A stretch of DNA of 55,824 nt. It comes from an uncultured Methanobrevibacter sp. (lineage in GTDB: Archaea; Methanobacteriota; Methanobacteria; Methanobacteriales; Methanobacteriaceae). How positions within the stretch are numbered: position 1 is the first letter of the stretch; each line of letters opens with the position of its first letter. The DNA lies in the NCBI RefSeq assembly GCF_902788255.1, contig NZ_CADAJR010000011.1, positions 1 to 55,824 on the forward strand. The letters are read 5' to 3'. The notes beneath the pieces were generated by a model. The model saw only the letters and a program-made list of their open reading frames with translations. It did not search any database and was not told the DNA's origin. Positions 1 through 7,178 of the stretch are shown piece after piece. The position numbers were made by a program, and so were the translations under genes.

Positions 1-128
1 AATAGAACAAGGACTTTTAACAAGATTCATGCTAAAACTAAATCATTGGAACATAAAAAATGAAAAAGAAAAAAATCACACAAGTTTTTGAAAGAGCCTG
101 ATTATTATAAAAAAATAACTATTTAAAG
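1..128. other. AT-rich left edge, no supported gene
   Basis: Very AT-rich sequence. Two plus-strand frames are open from the window edge and stop at about 63 and 92, so the tail of a gene starting outside cannot be excluded, but neither frame is recognisable. I see no RBS, hairpin or repeat beyond those of the neighbouring small-RNA units. Confidence 0.4.
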
Positions 129-254
129 TTAAAAAAATAATAGAATACCCAATTTGCAATTCATCCACTACTTTACAGAAGTTGTATTCTTGCATATTTA
201 TGATAAATAATAATTCATAATACCCTGCAAGACATCTAAATCTAAACAAAGTAC
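129..254 (-). ncRNA. Small-RNA-like unit 4 (diverged copy)
   Basis: This is the most diverged of four tandem units. It has the shared 5' end (TTGTACTTTG on the minus strand) exactly 32 nt downstream of its TATA element. It then shares a stretch with unit 1 (ATGTCTT.CAGGG) before diverging. Instead of the GGGAGTT/AACTCCC hairpin it can form a long imperfect stem with arms CTTGCA and TGCAAG and an inner TTATGA/TCATAA. A T-rich tract (TATTTTTTT) near 130 to 140 could end transcription. I infer a transcript of about 120 nt starting near 254. A spurious 78-residue frame crosses it but lacks any RBS or recognisable protein character. Confidence 0.4.
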
Positions 255-278
255 AATACAATATATGAAACAAACACC

Positions 279-305
279 ATATAAAGCTAATCGAAAGCAA
301 GAATT
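279..305 (-). promoter_or_regulatory. Promoter of small-RNA unit 4
   Basis: On the minus strand this reads TTGCTTTCGATTAG followed by CTTTATATGG: a BRE-like CGATTA plus a canonical archaeal TATA box. The upstream TTGCTTTCGAT is shared with the unit 3 promoter. A start about 26 nt downstream of the TATA centre falls on the G of TTGTAC. Confidence 0.55.
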
Positions 306-346
306 CAATCATATTTATTATATTAAAAAAATACTCATAAAGAGAA

Positions 347-456
347 ATACTGAAAAGTAGGGGGAGTTAAGACAACTCCCGAACATTTTTTCAAAAAGGG
401 AGAAATATTAAGAAAATAATTTACCACTTTAAAAGATATCAAATCTCTCAAAGTAC
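347..456 (-). ncRNA. Small-RNA-like unit 3
   Basis: Predicted transcript of about 105 nt, starting near the G of TTGTACTTTGAGAGAT and ending at a GGGAGTT-GTCTT-AACTCCC hairpin followed by CTACTTTTC. Near the 5' end a short stem, AGAGAT/ATCTTT with one G-U pair, sits where units 1 and 2 have equivalent stems of different sequence. A CTCCC about 18 nt before the terminator could pair with its GGGAG arm and compete with termination. No open reading frame with an RBS is present. The unit belongs to a tandem family; function is unknown. Confidence 0.55.
362..380 (-). terminator. Hairpin terminator of unit 3
   Basis: Perfect 7-bp stem GGGAGTT/AACTCCC with a 5-nt loop. The stem is identical to those at 525-542 and 742-758, while the loops differ. 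On the minus strand it is followed by CCTACTTTTC; on the plus strand by ACATTTTTTC, so bidirectional use is possible. Confidence 0.55.
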
Positions 457-480
457 AATACAATATATGAAACAAAGACT

Positions 481-510
481 ATATAAACCTTATCGAAAGC
501 AAGCACTCAC
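481..510 (-). promoter_or_regulatory. Promoter of small-RNA unit 3
   Basis: The minus strand reads GTGAGTGCTTGCTTTCGATA then AGGTTTATATAGT, that is, an upstream block, a BRE-like CGATAA and a TATA box TTTATATA. The same three blocks occur at the same spacing in front of the sister units. The predicted start is near 456. Confidence 0.65.
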
Positions 511-515
511 TATTT

Positions 516-623
516 AAAAAAAAAGGGAGTTAAAAAACTCCCTCGTGTGTTTTCAAATGGAAATTTAAAAAAATATTATACTTGCATAATACATACTTAA
601 AGAGATAAATACTCTCAAAGTAC
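516..623 (-). ncRNA. Small-RNA-like unit 2
   Basis: Predicted transcript of about 105 nt from the G of TTGTACTTTGAGAG to a GGGAGTT/AACTCCC hairpin followed by nine T residues, which is the clearest intrinsic-type terminator of the array. The 5' region can form GAGA/TCTC, and an internal AT-only stem TATTAT/ATAATA brackets GCAAGT. It shares promoter, 5' end and terminator with its neighbours but differs in the middle about 45 nt, as expected of related small RNAs with a variable part. No coding potential is seen. Confidence 0.6.
525..542 (-). terminator. Hairpin plus T9 terminator of unit 2
   Basis: GGGAGTT/AACTCCC stem, extendable by one A-T pair, with a 4-nt A loop on the plus strand. On the minus strand it is followed directly by nine T, which fixes the direction of transcription. 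Confidence 0.65.
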
Positions 624-647
624 AAATTAATCTATAAATTACATGAT

Positions 648-675
648 ATATAAAGGTTATCGAGTGTAAACACTC
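648..675 (-). promoter_or_regulatory. Promoter of small-RNA unit 2 with upstream palindrome
   Basis: On the minus strand GAGTGT-TT-ACACTC (662-675) abuts CGATAACC and the TATA box TTTATATAT. The palindrome lies directly upstream of the BRE, a position used by archaeal activators, and corresponds to the GAGTGCTTGC block of unit 3. The predicted start is near 623. Confidence 0.6.
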
Positions 676-734
676 ACTTACAGTCATAATATATAAAAAT
701 AACTTTTAAAAATAATTATTTAAAAAAATGGTGT

Positions 735-832
735 GAAAATAGGGAGTTTCAAACTCCCCGAATTAATAAAAGGGTATCGTATGAAGATTTAAAAATTTAT
801 TCCCTGAAAGACATCCACATCTTTCAAAGTAC
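735..832 (-). ncRNA. Small-RNA-like unit 1
   Basis: Predicted transcript of about 98 nt from the G of TTGTACTTTGAAAG to a GGGAGTTT/AAACTCCC hairpin followed by TATTTTC and a later T7. The 5' stem is GAAAGA/TCTTTC, replacing GAGA/TCTC of unit 2 at the same place, so base pairing rather than sequence is kept. ACCC ahead of the terminator could pair with GGGG at its foot. It is the unit nearest purA but is separated from it by purA's own terminator and a separate promoter. Confidence 0.6.
742..758 (-). terminator. Hairpin terminator of unit 1
   Basis: GGGAGTT/AACTCCC stem with a 3-nt loop; the same 7-bp stem as the two downstream units. On the minus strand TATTTTC follows. Confidence 0.55.
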
Positions 833-856
833 AAGTAAATATATTAAACTAGACAC

Positions 857-892
857 ATATAAAGTTTTTCGCATGCAAGTACCTACTTGCAT
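857..892 (-). promoter_or_regulatory. Promoter of small-RNA unit 1 with 20-bp palindrome
   Basis: A near-perfect palindrome, ATGCAAGTA-CC-TACTTGCAT (873-892), precedes CGAAAAAC and the TATA box TTTATATG on the minus strand. The TATA box is 32 nt from the TTGTACTTTG start block, as in the other three units. The palindrome is a likely regulator site next to the BRE. Confidence 0.6.
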
Positions 893-977
893 TTTAAATT
901 ATGAAATTAACATCCATTACCATTAAATTTTAAAATAAATAATGATAAAAACTGTTTCTAGAAAAATAAGAAAAATA

Positions 978-1000
978 AAGCTCATAAATGAAATGAGCTT
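978..1000 (-). terminator. purA terminator
   Basis: Perfect 8-bp stem AAGCTCAT/ATGAGCTT with a 7-nt loop, 11 bases past the purA stop. On the minus strand it is followed by a T-rich tract (TTTATTTTTCTTATTTTTC). Confidence 0.7.
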
Positions 1001-1011
1001 ACAATTTGAAA

Positions 1012-2031
1012 CTATAATAATTCTTTTCTTAAGTCAATAGTGTCCTTTAAATCAGGACCTGTTGAGATGATGGTAACTGGCACTCCAGTTTCTGTTTGTA
1101 TATCTTCAATGAAAGCCTTGGTTTCAGCAGACAACTCACTGTAATCCTGTACACGTGCACAGTCGAACAGTCTGTCAACACATGTCAATGCAATCTGGGT
1201 TGCACCGTTGATTCTACATGATTCCTTTGCAAGTTCCATATCAAAGTAGCCTATTCTTCTACGTCTTCCGGTAACGACACCGTATTCCTCAAGGCCTTTG
1301 CTTTCAGCTTCCTCTTGACTCATTTCGGTTGGGAAAGGTCCTTCTCCAACACGAGAAATATAAGATTTAAATACATTGATGACTTCATCTACTTTAGTTG
1401 GTCCTACACCCACATCCGCTGCAAAAGTTGATGCTGTGGTGTCTTTGCTTGTAACGAACGGATATGTTCCATAGTAAAGTGAAAGGGCAAAACCTTGTGA
1501 TCCTTCAATAAATACCTCTTCACCGTTATCAATCGCTTCATTACATGCAAGGGATACATCAGTGATATATTCCTCAAGTTCCGGAATATCCTTAGCAAGG
1601 TCAATGGTTCTCAATACACGGTCAGAGTTTGCTGGTCCACATCCTGAACCGGTACTTCCTATCTTTTTGGCCAAATGTTCTGAAGCCTTATCCCTGTTCA
1701 TGTGATCCTGTGAGATTATGGCACACCTAGGGTCTACAGACATCCTTTCTTTAATGTTATATTTCTTTAATTTTTCAAATTCATTAAATAATACATCCGG
1801 ATTTACTAGCACTCCTGCACCGATCATGAGCTTAGCGCCGGTATGTACAAAACCTGATGGGGTTAATCTTAAACCGTACTTTTCCCCATTGAACTCAACA
1901 GAGTGTCCTGCATTCGGTCCAACACCTGCACGGGCAATAATGTCCGGTTTGTCATTGTCACATAGGTAAGTGATACATTTTCCTTTACCTTCATCTCCCC
2001 ATGCTCCTCCAACTAAAATACTACAAGTCAT
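1012..2031 (-). CDS. purA: Adenylosuccinate synthetase
   Basis: Cytosolic enzyme joining IMP and aspartate with GTP to form adenylosuccinate, the first committed step to AMP. The N-terminal loop [11 protein letters not shown] (residues 8-18) holds the catalytic Asp13, and GVGPNAGHS supplies the second catalytic residue, His43. GSTGSGCGP (IMP site) and VVTGRRRR follow. At 339 residues it is the short archaeal form, against about 430 in bacteria. The ATG is preceded by AAAGGAG. It is monocistronic, with its own terminator and a promoter that carries an inverted repeat. Confidence 0.96.
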   Translation of the reverse strand: MTCSILVGGAWGDEGKGKCITYLCDNDKPDIIARAGVGPNAGHSVEFNGEKYGLRLTPSGFVHTGAKLMIGAGVLVNPDVLFNEFEKLKKYNIKERMSVDPRCAIISQDHMNRDKASEHLAKKIGSTGSGCGPANSDRVLRTIDLAKDIPELEEYITDVSLACNEAIDNGEEVFIEGSQGFALSLYYGTYPFVTSKDTTASTFAADVGVGPTKVDEVINVFKSYISRVGEGPFPTEMSQEEAESKGLEEYGVVTGRRRRIGYFDMELAKESCRINGATQIALTCVDRLFDCARVQDYSELSAETKAFIEDIQTETGVPVTIISTGPDLKDTIDLRKELL

Positions 2032-2059
2032 CTTATAACTCCTTTAAATATCAATAATC

Positions 2060-2102
2060 GAAAATTTTGTAAAATTTTCAAACAGTTATATTATATAATT
2101 AA
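2060..2102 (-). promoter_or_regulatory. purA promoter with inverted repeat
   Basis: An inverted repeat GAAAATTTT-GT-AAAATTTTC (2060-2079) lies where transcription should start, about 25 nt downstream of the TATA-like ATTATATAATAT on the minus strand near 2088-2100. A repressor site over the start of a purine gene is a reasonable inference. Confidence 0.45.
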
Positions 2103-2245
2103 ATGTTTAAAAAACTTTTGGATAATTATATAATACTAAAAAATGTATAATACCTAAAATGAAATATATGCAAAATTATCAGACATGCATTAAATTAAAA
2201 AAACAGCTGACAATCCCAATAGTTAATTAGAAAAAGTTAAATGAA

Positions 2246-2277
2246 ATATCTATTAAATCGATATTTTTAATAGATAT
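2246..2277 (-). terminator. Terminator hairpin after the dapL operon
   Basis: Perfect 12-bp stem ATATCTATTAAA/TTTAATAGATAT with an 8-nt loop, 18 bases past the stop of the last gene. The minus strand continues into a moderately T-rich stretch (AACTTTTTC). It could equally be an AT-rich operator; its position favours termination. Confidence 0.5.
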
Positions 2278-2295
2278 CAATAAATGTAGATTAAA

Positions 2296-2889
2296 TTATT
2301 TTTTAGTATACATCAGCGGATGATTTTCGCACATAGGGTCCTTAATGAGATTTCTTTTCAAGTGATAATTTAAAAAGTAAAGCATCCAATCATTGGAAAG
2401 TTCCCTTAATGAAGCATCATCGAGCCTTTCAAAAGGAGTGAAGAAATCCATACGATTTCCGCCCACCACAAACGCAAGCTCTTTTGTTTTAACCATCATG
2501 AAAAAGTCATTGCGAATATTGTGAATACTGAAATCTTCAACGCTTGAAACGGTTTTTTCACTTTTGTAATCATGGAAAAAAGTATTTAAATATTCAAAAT
2601 CAATGAATCTGATTTCCTCAACCTTAAAATAAACATCCTCACTAAGCAGCTGATTTTTAAAATTATATTTGGACAAAAATTCAATATCCCAAATGTTATT
2701 GTAAAATACAGTAAAGAAGGAATCCTCAGCGAAACGAACTGTCAGTGACATGTCCTCATTTGATTTGGGGTTTCCAATCTCAACATCCTTAAATTCAATA
2801 TAAATAGAATCATGAGCTATTTCTATGGCAGTCCATTTACCTGAATTGATTAAAACATCACGAATTAATTTTAAAGATCGTATATTCAT
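2296..2889 (-). CDS. Conserved hypothetical protein, last gene of dapL operon
   Basis: I do not recognise this 197-residue family. It is acidic and rich in Phe, Tyr and Asp, with no signal peptide, membrane segment or cysteine motif, so it is probably a soluble cytosolic protein. The start codon overlaps the stop of the upstream DUF6891-like gene by 4 nt (ATGA), which implies translational coupling and a shared role with it. The C-terminus ends in a basic MYTKK after a stem-loop-free stretch. Coding character (matched composition, no rare breaks) is the same as its neighbours. Confidence 0.75.
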   Translation of the reverse strand: MNIRSLKLIRDVLINSGKWTAIEIAHDSIYIEFKDVEIGNPKSNEDMSLTVRFAEDSFFTVFYNNIWDIEFLSKYNFKNQLLSEDVYFKVEEIRFIDFEYLNTFFHDYKSEKTVSSVEDFSIHNIRNDFFMMVKTKELAFVVGGNRMDFFTPFERLDDASLRELSNDWMLYFLNYHLKRNLIKDPMCENHPLMYTKK

Positions 2890-3482
2890 TCTGACACCTG
2901 ACTAGCTACAAAAGCATCATATGCTCCTTCAATTTCATATTCTTTTTCATCATCGTATGATTTATCCCATTTAAAGGGATTGATTTCAATTTGATTGTTA
3001 ACTGTCTCGTCCCAGACAACATTAAAGTTCTCATCCTTCAGACATCTGGAAACGATTTTACCGATTTCCAATGCATCACCCTCATCATTTTCAAAGTCCC
3101 CAAAGGTTATCTTCAGGTTTTCGTCGAAAATTGAATCCTCGACATCCTCAAAGGTATAAAAACAAAAGCCCTTGGGGTCGAACTTATTGTTCAGGAGATG
3201 AACGCGCAATTCAAATGCATCGGTCACGCCTTCCGAGATATCATAGCCGCAATTGTGGATGGAAACGATACCTTCTGAGGAAAGTTTTTTAAATGCATTG
3301 TCCAATTTGGAAAAGTTATCATTGGATGAATCTGCCAAGGGAATATTGAATTTGGAAAAATCAATTTCCTCTTCGATAAACTGATCCTCCAATATTTCCA
3401 CAATTTCCTCAACATCGAAAAAACCTGATTTGGAAAGCAAATCAATCATATACTCGATTTCTTCGACCAAATCAGAATCCAT
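2886..3482 (-). CDS. DUF6891-like protein
   Basis: Residues matching what I recall of DUF6891 are IHNCGYDISEG, then GFCFYTFEDVEDSI, ITFGDF, and NPFKWDKSY near the C-terminus; no biochemical function is established. I chose the internal ATG (198 residues) because it follows the upstream stop with AGTGAT ahead of it; an upstream ATG at 3503 would overlap the previous gene by 17 nt. The N-terminal 40 residues are strongly acidic and helical. It is sandwiched between a DUF6882-like gene and an unknown gene in the dapL operon. The family call is from memory and needs a profile search. Confidence 0.72.
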   Translation of the reverse strand: MDSDLVEEIEYMIDLLSKSGFFDVEEIVEILEDQFIEEEIDFSKFNIPLADSSNDNFSKLDNAFKKLSSEGIVSIHNCGYDISEGVTDAFELRVHLLNNKFDPKGFCFYTFEDVEDSIFDENLKITFGDFENDEGDALEIGKIVSRCLKDENFNVVWDETVNNQIEINPFKWDKSYDDEKEYEIEGAYDAFVASQVSE

Positions 3483-3486
3483 ATTA

Positions 3487-4179
3487 TCACTCTTCATCTT
3501 CACCGAACATCAATATACGTGTGACATTTCCCCTTTCGGTAAATCCGGCCATCACACGTGCCTCACCAATCTTTGCAAGGGCAAACTCATCATGAGGTTT
3601 GTAACCGTAACCTTTAAGTTTGGTGTAGGCTTCAAATGCAATTCTTGGATAAATGCTGAAATTCTTCTGGAATGTATAAAATGTATTTCTAAATTTTATG
3701 ACGGAGTTGTTCTCTTTGATTGAATCGGATTTAATCAACACGAAAATTTCCAAACCTTCTTCGGAAACCGCATAATATGCATCCATATTCAAAATACCAA
3801 CTGCAGTCATTGCAAGAGCATGACAGTCGTCATAGATTGCATTGAGCAGAGGTGTTTTAAATTCAGATATGTCGAATTCTTCACCGATTTCCTTTAGCTG
3901 ACATGCGGAGGTTATCAAGTCCTTTCCAAATATGTCCTCATTATCCCATGCCCATGACCATTGGTTGGAATCTTCCATGAAAAAACCTAAAATCTGTACA
4001 GGAAAAGTGATATCTCCAAAGGTGATTTCACCTTTTTCAATATCCAAATCCCCAACAGTTTCACCTATCATTTCGGATAAATTTTCTTGTTTATCTAAAG
4101 CTAAAGCACCATATTTTGATAAAACTACTTTAAATGTATCTTCTGGTTCAATAGTTATTGGCTTCTCTATTGTTTTCAA
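3487..4179 (-). CDS. DUF6882-like protein
   Basis: A 230-residue protein with the aromatic signature WSWAWDN (residues 74-80), which I associate with DUF6882; the function is unknown. No membrane segment is visible. The start is TTG, nine bases after the dapL stop, with GGTG overlapping that stop, so translation is likely coupled to dapL. DUF6882 and DUF6891 proteins are, to my knowledge, mainly described from bacteria as small accessory proteins, so finding both adjacent in a methanogen amino-acid operon is unusual. Confidence 0.72.
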   Translation of the reverse strand: MKTIEKPITIEPEDTFKVVLSKYGALALDKQENLSEMIGETVGDLDIEKGEITFGDITFPVQILGFFMEDSNQWSWAWDNEDIFGKDLITSACQLKEIGEEFDISEFKTPLLNAIYDDCHALAMTAVGILNMDAYYAVSEEGLEIFVLIKSDSIKENNSVIKFRNTFYTFQKNFSIYPRIAFEAYTKLKGYGYKPHDEFALAKIGEARVMAGFTERGNVTRILMFGEDEE

Positions 4180-4188
4180 TTATAACAC

Positions 4189-5424
4189 CTAAAATTCTAA
4201 TTTTGAAATTCTATCCATTGCCTCTTTGGTATTTTCCAGAGTATTGAATGCAGTGAGTCTTAAGTAACCTTCACCGCTAGGACCGAATCCTGAACCTGGA
4301 GTACCGACAACGTTTGCTTCATTCAATAAGATATCGAAGAAGTCCCAGGAATCCATATCGTTTGGAGTTTTAACCCAAATGTACGGGGAACTTACACCAC
4401 CATATACCTCAAGACCGAGGTCGGTTAAGCTTTCACGGATGATTTTGGCGTTTTCCATGTAATAGTCAACAACTTCCCTGATTTGCTTTTGACCTTCAGG
4501 AGAGTAGGTAGCTTCAGCAGCCCTTTGAACAGGATAGGATGCACCATTGAACTTTGTGGTTTGTCTTCTGTTCCACAATGGGTTGATTTCCACTTCATTG
4601 CCTTCACTGTCATATCCCATCAGTTCTTTAGGAACAACTGTGTATGCGCAACGGGTTCCGGTAAATCCTGCGGTTTTTGAGAAACTCTTGAATTCAATAG
4701 CAACTTCTTTTGCACCTTCAATTTCATAGATACTGTGAGGTACGTTTTCCTCATTTATGAATACTTCGTAAGCAGCATCAAACAAGATTATTGCCTTGTT
4801 TTCTTTTGCATAATCAACAAATACTTTCAATTGATCTTTGGTTAATGTTGTACCTGTAGGGTTGTTAGGATAACACAGGTAGATTATGTCCACAGGTTCG
4901 TCAGGCAATTCAGGAATGAATCCGTTTTCAGCATTGCATTTGAGGTAGGTTAAACCTTCATACATTCCGTCATCACCCATCTCGCCGGTTCTGCCCGCCA
5001 TTACATTGGTATCAACATATACTGTGTATACAGGATCAGTTACTGCAATCTTGTTGTCTATTCCGAAAATTTCCTGGATGTTACCTGTGTCACATTTTGC
5101 ACCGTCGCTTATGAAAACTTCAGAGGTGTCCAGGTCAATTCCATACTTGTTGTAATCGTTTTTGATAATAGCTTCAGCCAAAAATCCGTAACCTTGTTCA
5201 GGGCCATATCCCATGAATGTTTCGCCATCAGCCATTTCATCAACGGCATTTCTAAAAGCTTCAATTACTGCAGGGACTAACGGTTTGGTAACGTCTCCAA
5301 TACCCATTTTAATTATATTAGCATCAGGATTATTTTTTACGAATTCTTGTTCTCTTCTAGCCACCTCAACAAAAAGGTAACTGCTTTTTAATTTCAGATA
5401 ATTCTCATTAATTTTTACAGCCAT
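4189..5424 (-). CDS. dapL: LL-diaminopimelate aminotransferase
   Basis: PLP enzyme converting tetrahydrodipicolinate directly to LL-diaminopimelate with glutamate, the single-step branch of lysine synthesis used by methanogens. The class I/II aminotransferase features are CYPNNPTGT (184-192), Asp216 in FDAAYE, and the PLP lysine Lys250 in [12 protein letters not shown]. The length of 411 is normal. It heads a four-gene operon with three small uncharacterised proteins. The promoter has a TATA box and a 20-bp inverted repeat over the likely start site. In Methanothermobacter dapL lies next to gltX; here two genes intervene. Confidence 0.95.
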   Translation of the reverse strand: MAVKINENYLKLKSSYLFVEVARREQEFVKNNPDANIIKMGIGDVTKPLVPAVIEAFRNAVDEMADGETFMGYGPEQGYGFLAEAIIKNDYNKYGIDLDTSEVFISDGAKCDTGNIQEIFGIDNKIAVTDPVYTVYVDTNVMAGRTGEMGDDGMYEGLTYLKCNAENGFIPELPDEPVDIIYLCYPNNPTGTTLTKDQLKVFVDYAKENKAIILFDAAYEVFINEENVPHSIYEIEGAKEVAIEFKSFSKTAGFTGTRCAYTVVPKELMGYDSEGNEVEINPLWNRRQTTKFNGASYPVQRAAEATYSPEGQKQIREVVDYYMENAKIIRESLTDLGLEVYGGVSSPYIWVKTPNDMDSWDFFDILLNEANVVGTPGSGFGPSGEGYLRLTAFNTLENTKEAMDRISKLEF

Positions 5425-5444
5425 GATTAATCCTCATAAATATT

Positions 5445-5480
5445 AATCTAATTTATATTAGATTTTTGAAATATATAAAA
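5445..5480 (-). promoter_or_regulatory. dapL promoter with inverted repeat at start site
   Basis: On the minus strand a TATA box (TTTTATATAT, 5471-5480) is followed by the inverted repeat AATCTAAT-TTAT-ATTAGATT (5445-5464). The predicted start, about 26 nt from the TATA centre, falls inside the repeat, which is a typical archaeal repressor position. Confidence 0.5.
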
Positions 5481-5703
5481 TGAATGATTGGACAAAAAAC
5501 CCCAAAAATCTAAAAATTTAACATCAATCAAATTTAAAAACTGATGTAAAAAATCAACCAACACTTTAATATGAATGATTGAAGCATTTTCAAAACAATT
5601 TTTTAAAAAAACAGAGCATAAATCAAAAATTCAATCTTCATGAAAATATTTAAATTAATGAATATTCCATAAATAATATTATACTAAATAAGGGTTGGGA
5701 AAT

Positions 5704-7170
5704 ATGAATTTTGTAACAATTTTAATTTGGATAACTATTGTAATAATTGGTGCAATAGCTATAATAGGCGTTAAACTACACTATAGAGGAAAAGAACTAG
5801 AATCAGAAGAAGGATCAATACTTCCAAGTACTGAAGGAATTAATGAGGCATTGAATAAGGGAAAAGACCTTATTACCACTCGAAGTGAAAACCAATCTTC
5901 AACAAACACCCCACGTAGTTTATCCCCAAATGTTCCAAAACAGGAATCAAGCAACAACCTATTTAGAAAACATCTCGGATCAGATACCCGTAATGACGAT
6001 TATATCTCTCCGGAAGTTGAAGACAACAACTCAAAAAATTACGAATACCAATCTCAAAATCAAGTACTTATTAATTATGAAAATAATGTTAAAAAGTTTC
6101 AAGAACCAATTAAACAAAGCCAGATGAATATTATGAGCCAAAATAACAAAGATACAAGTGAATTAAAAGATTTATTTACCATTGATGAACTAATCAAAGA
6201 ATCAAAAAGAAAAGATAGTGAAAGGGAAAAAGAATCTCAAAAAATCAGCAAACCTGAAGACGATGAAGAATTGAATGAACTCAAGGAAAGCATCAAAAAT
6301 AAAACTCCAGAACCATTAATCGAAGAGGTCATAGCAGAAGACAGTGAAGAAAAGATTAGTGATGTAATCAAATCAGAAGAGGAATCCCCTAAAAGTGAAA
6401 CCGATTCAGTCGCTTCACAAAAAGATATTGATGAAGCTATCAGCAGCGCTTCCAAAGAAAGCGAAGAAGAAAAAGTTGAAAGCATTTCAGAAGAATCAAA
6501 TATCACAGACACCCTATTAAGCCAGGAAAAAACAGAAGAAATATCTGAACCTGCCCTTAAAACACCAAGCAAAGTAGGTGAAAACAAGGATTACAAAATG
6601 GGTGCTTCAATTGATGATGCTGACCTATTCAACAACGATAAAGAAGAAGACACAATGGATTTGGATTACAGAAAAGACCTTGATAAAGTTAAAAACAAGA
6701 TTAAAGAATCCAAAATATTCCAGGATGTAAAAGAAAAATTCATTTCAGAAGAGGTGCCTCCTGCAGACAATGTCCAGGACGAATTCATCAGGAATGTCAA
6801 CGAATACGATGAATATGAACCGATTATAAACGAAACCCACATTGACATTGATGACGGTTCCTATGAAGATTATCATAACCAAAAACTAAGGCAGGAAAAC
6901 ACCAGACGCGTATTCAGACAGGCAAAAGTCGCTCCAGAAGTTGAAAAACCTAACGTTGGTGAAATCAAAGAAAAACCTTCAAGAGCCAATATCAAAATTA
7001 ATCTCAACAACAATGAAGTTGTTCTTAAAAAAGGAGACGAAATCATCTATACCCACGATGGAGAAACCTATTCAAGCCAAGTATATGCAATTAGAGGTGA
7101 TGATATCGCTGTAAGGTATAGGGGTAAAAACATTAAAATTAAAGCAAGTGATGTGAAAAAGATATATTAA
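5704..7170 (+). CDS. Membrane-anchored acidic protein with C-terminal small beta domain
   Basis: The protein begins with one hydrophobic segment (about residues 3-22, before KLHYRGKE), so it is probably tethered in the membrane with a cytoplasmic body. Residues 30-400 are a long low-complexity stretch rich in Glu, Ser, Lys and Asp, likely disordered or partly coiled. The last about 65 residues (VVLKKGDEIIYTHDGE to IKASDVKKIY) look like a compact SH3/KOW-type beta domain. I chose the ATG, with GGGTTGGG upstream; a TTG three codons earlier is possible. No family is recognised. It stands alone between dapL and gltX, on the opposite strand to both. Confidence 0.8.
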   Translation: MNFVTILIWITIVIIGAIAIIGVKLHYRGKELESEEGSILPSTEGINEALNKGKDLITTRSENQSSTNTPRSLSPNVPKQESSNNLFRKHLGSDTRNDDYISPEVEDNNSKNYEYQSQNQVLINYENNVKKFQEPIKQSQMNIMSQNNKDTSELKDLFTIDELIKESKRKDSEREKESQKISKPEDDEELNELKESIKNKTPEPLIEEVIAEDSEEKISDVIKSEEESPKSETDSVASQKDIDEAISSASKESEEEKVESISEESNITDTLLSQEKTEEISEPALKTPSKVGENKDYKMGASIDDADLFNNDKEEDTMDLDYRKDLDKVKNKIKESKIFQDVKEKFISEEVPPADNVQDEFIRNVNEYDEYEPIINETHIDIDDGSYEDYHNQKLRQENTRRVFRQAKVAPEVEKPNVGEIKEKPSRANIKINLNNNEVVLKKGDEIIYTHDGETYSSQVYAIRGDDIAVRYRGKNIKIKASDVKKIY

Positions 7171-7178
7171 ATATCTTT

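Noticed and set aside
76-312. 78-codon minus-strand frame rich in Ile, Phe and Leu
   Set aside because: It covers the promoter and body of small-RNA unit 4, has no RBS, and its hydrophobic look comes from AT-rich DNA.
359-760. Plus-strand reading of the GGGAGTT hairpins as terminators of plus-strand transcripts
   Set aside because: TATA boxes with upstream BREs are oriented on the minus strand, and the T9 run after the 525-542 hairpin is on the minus strand. Plus-strand use was noted only as a possible side effect.
129-892. CRISPR array
   Set aside because: Units are 167-209 bp apart, carry promoters and terminators, and lack short identical repeats with unique spacers of fixed size.
3071-3723. 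Plus-strand and alternate-frame ORFs within the DUF6882/DUF6891 genes
   Set aside because: They are shadows of genes with coherent domain motifs and coupled start/stop signals.
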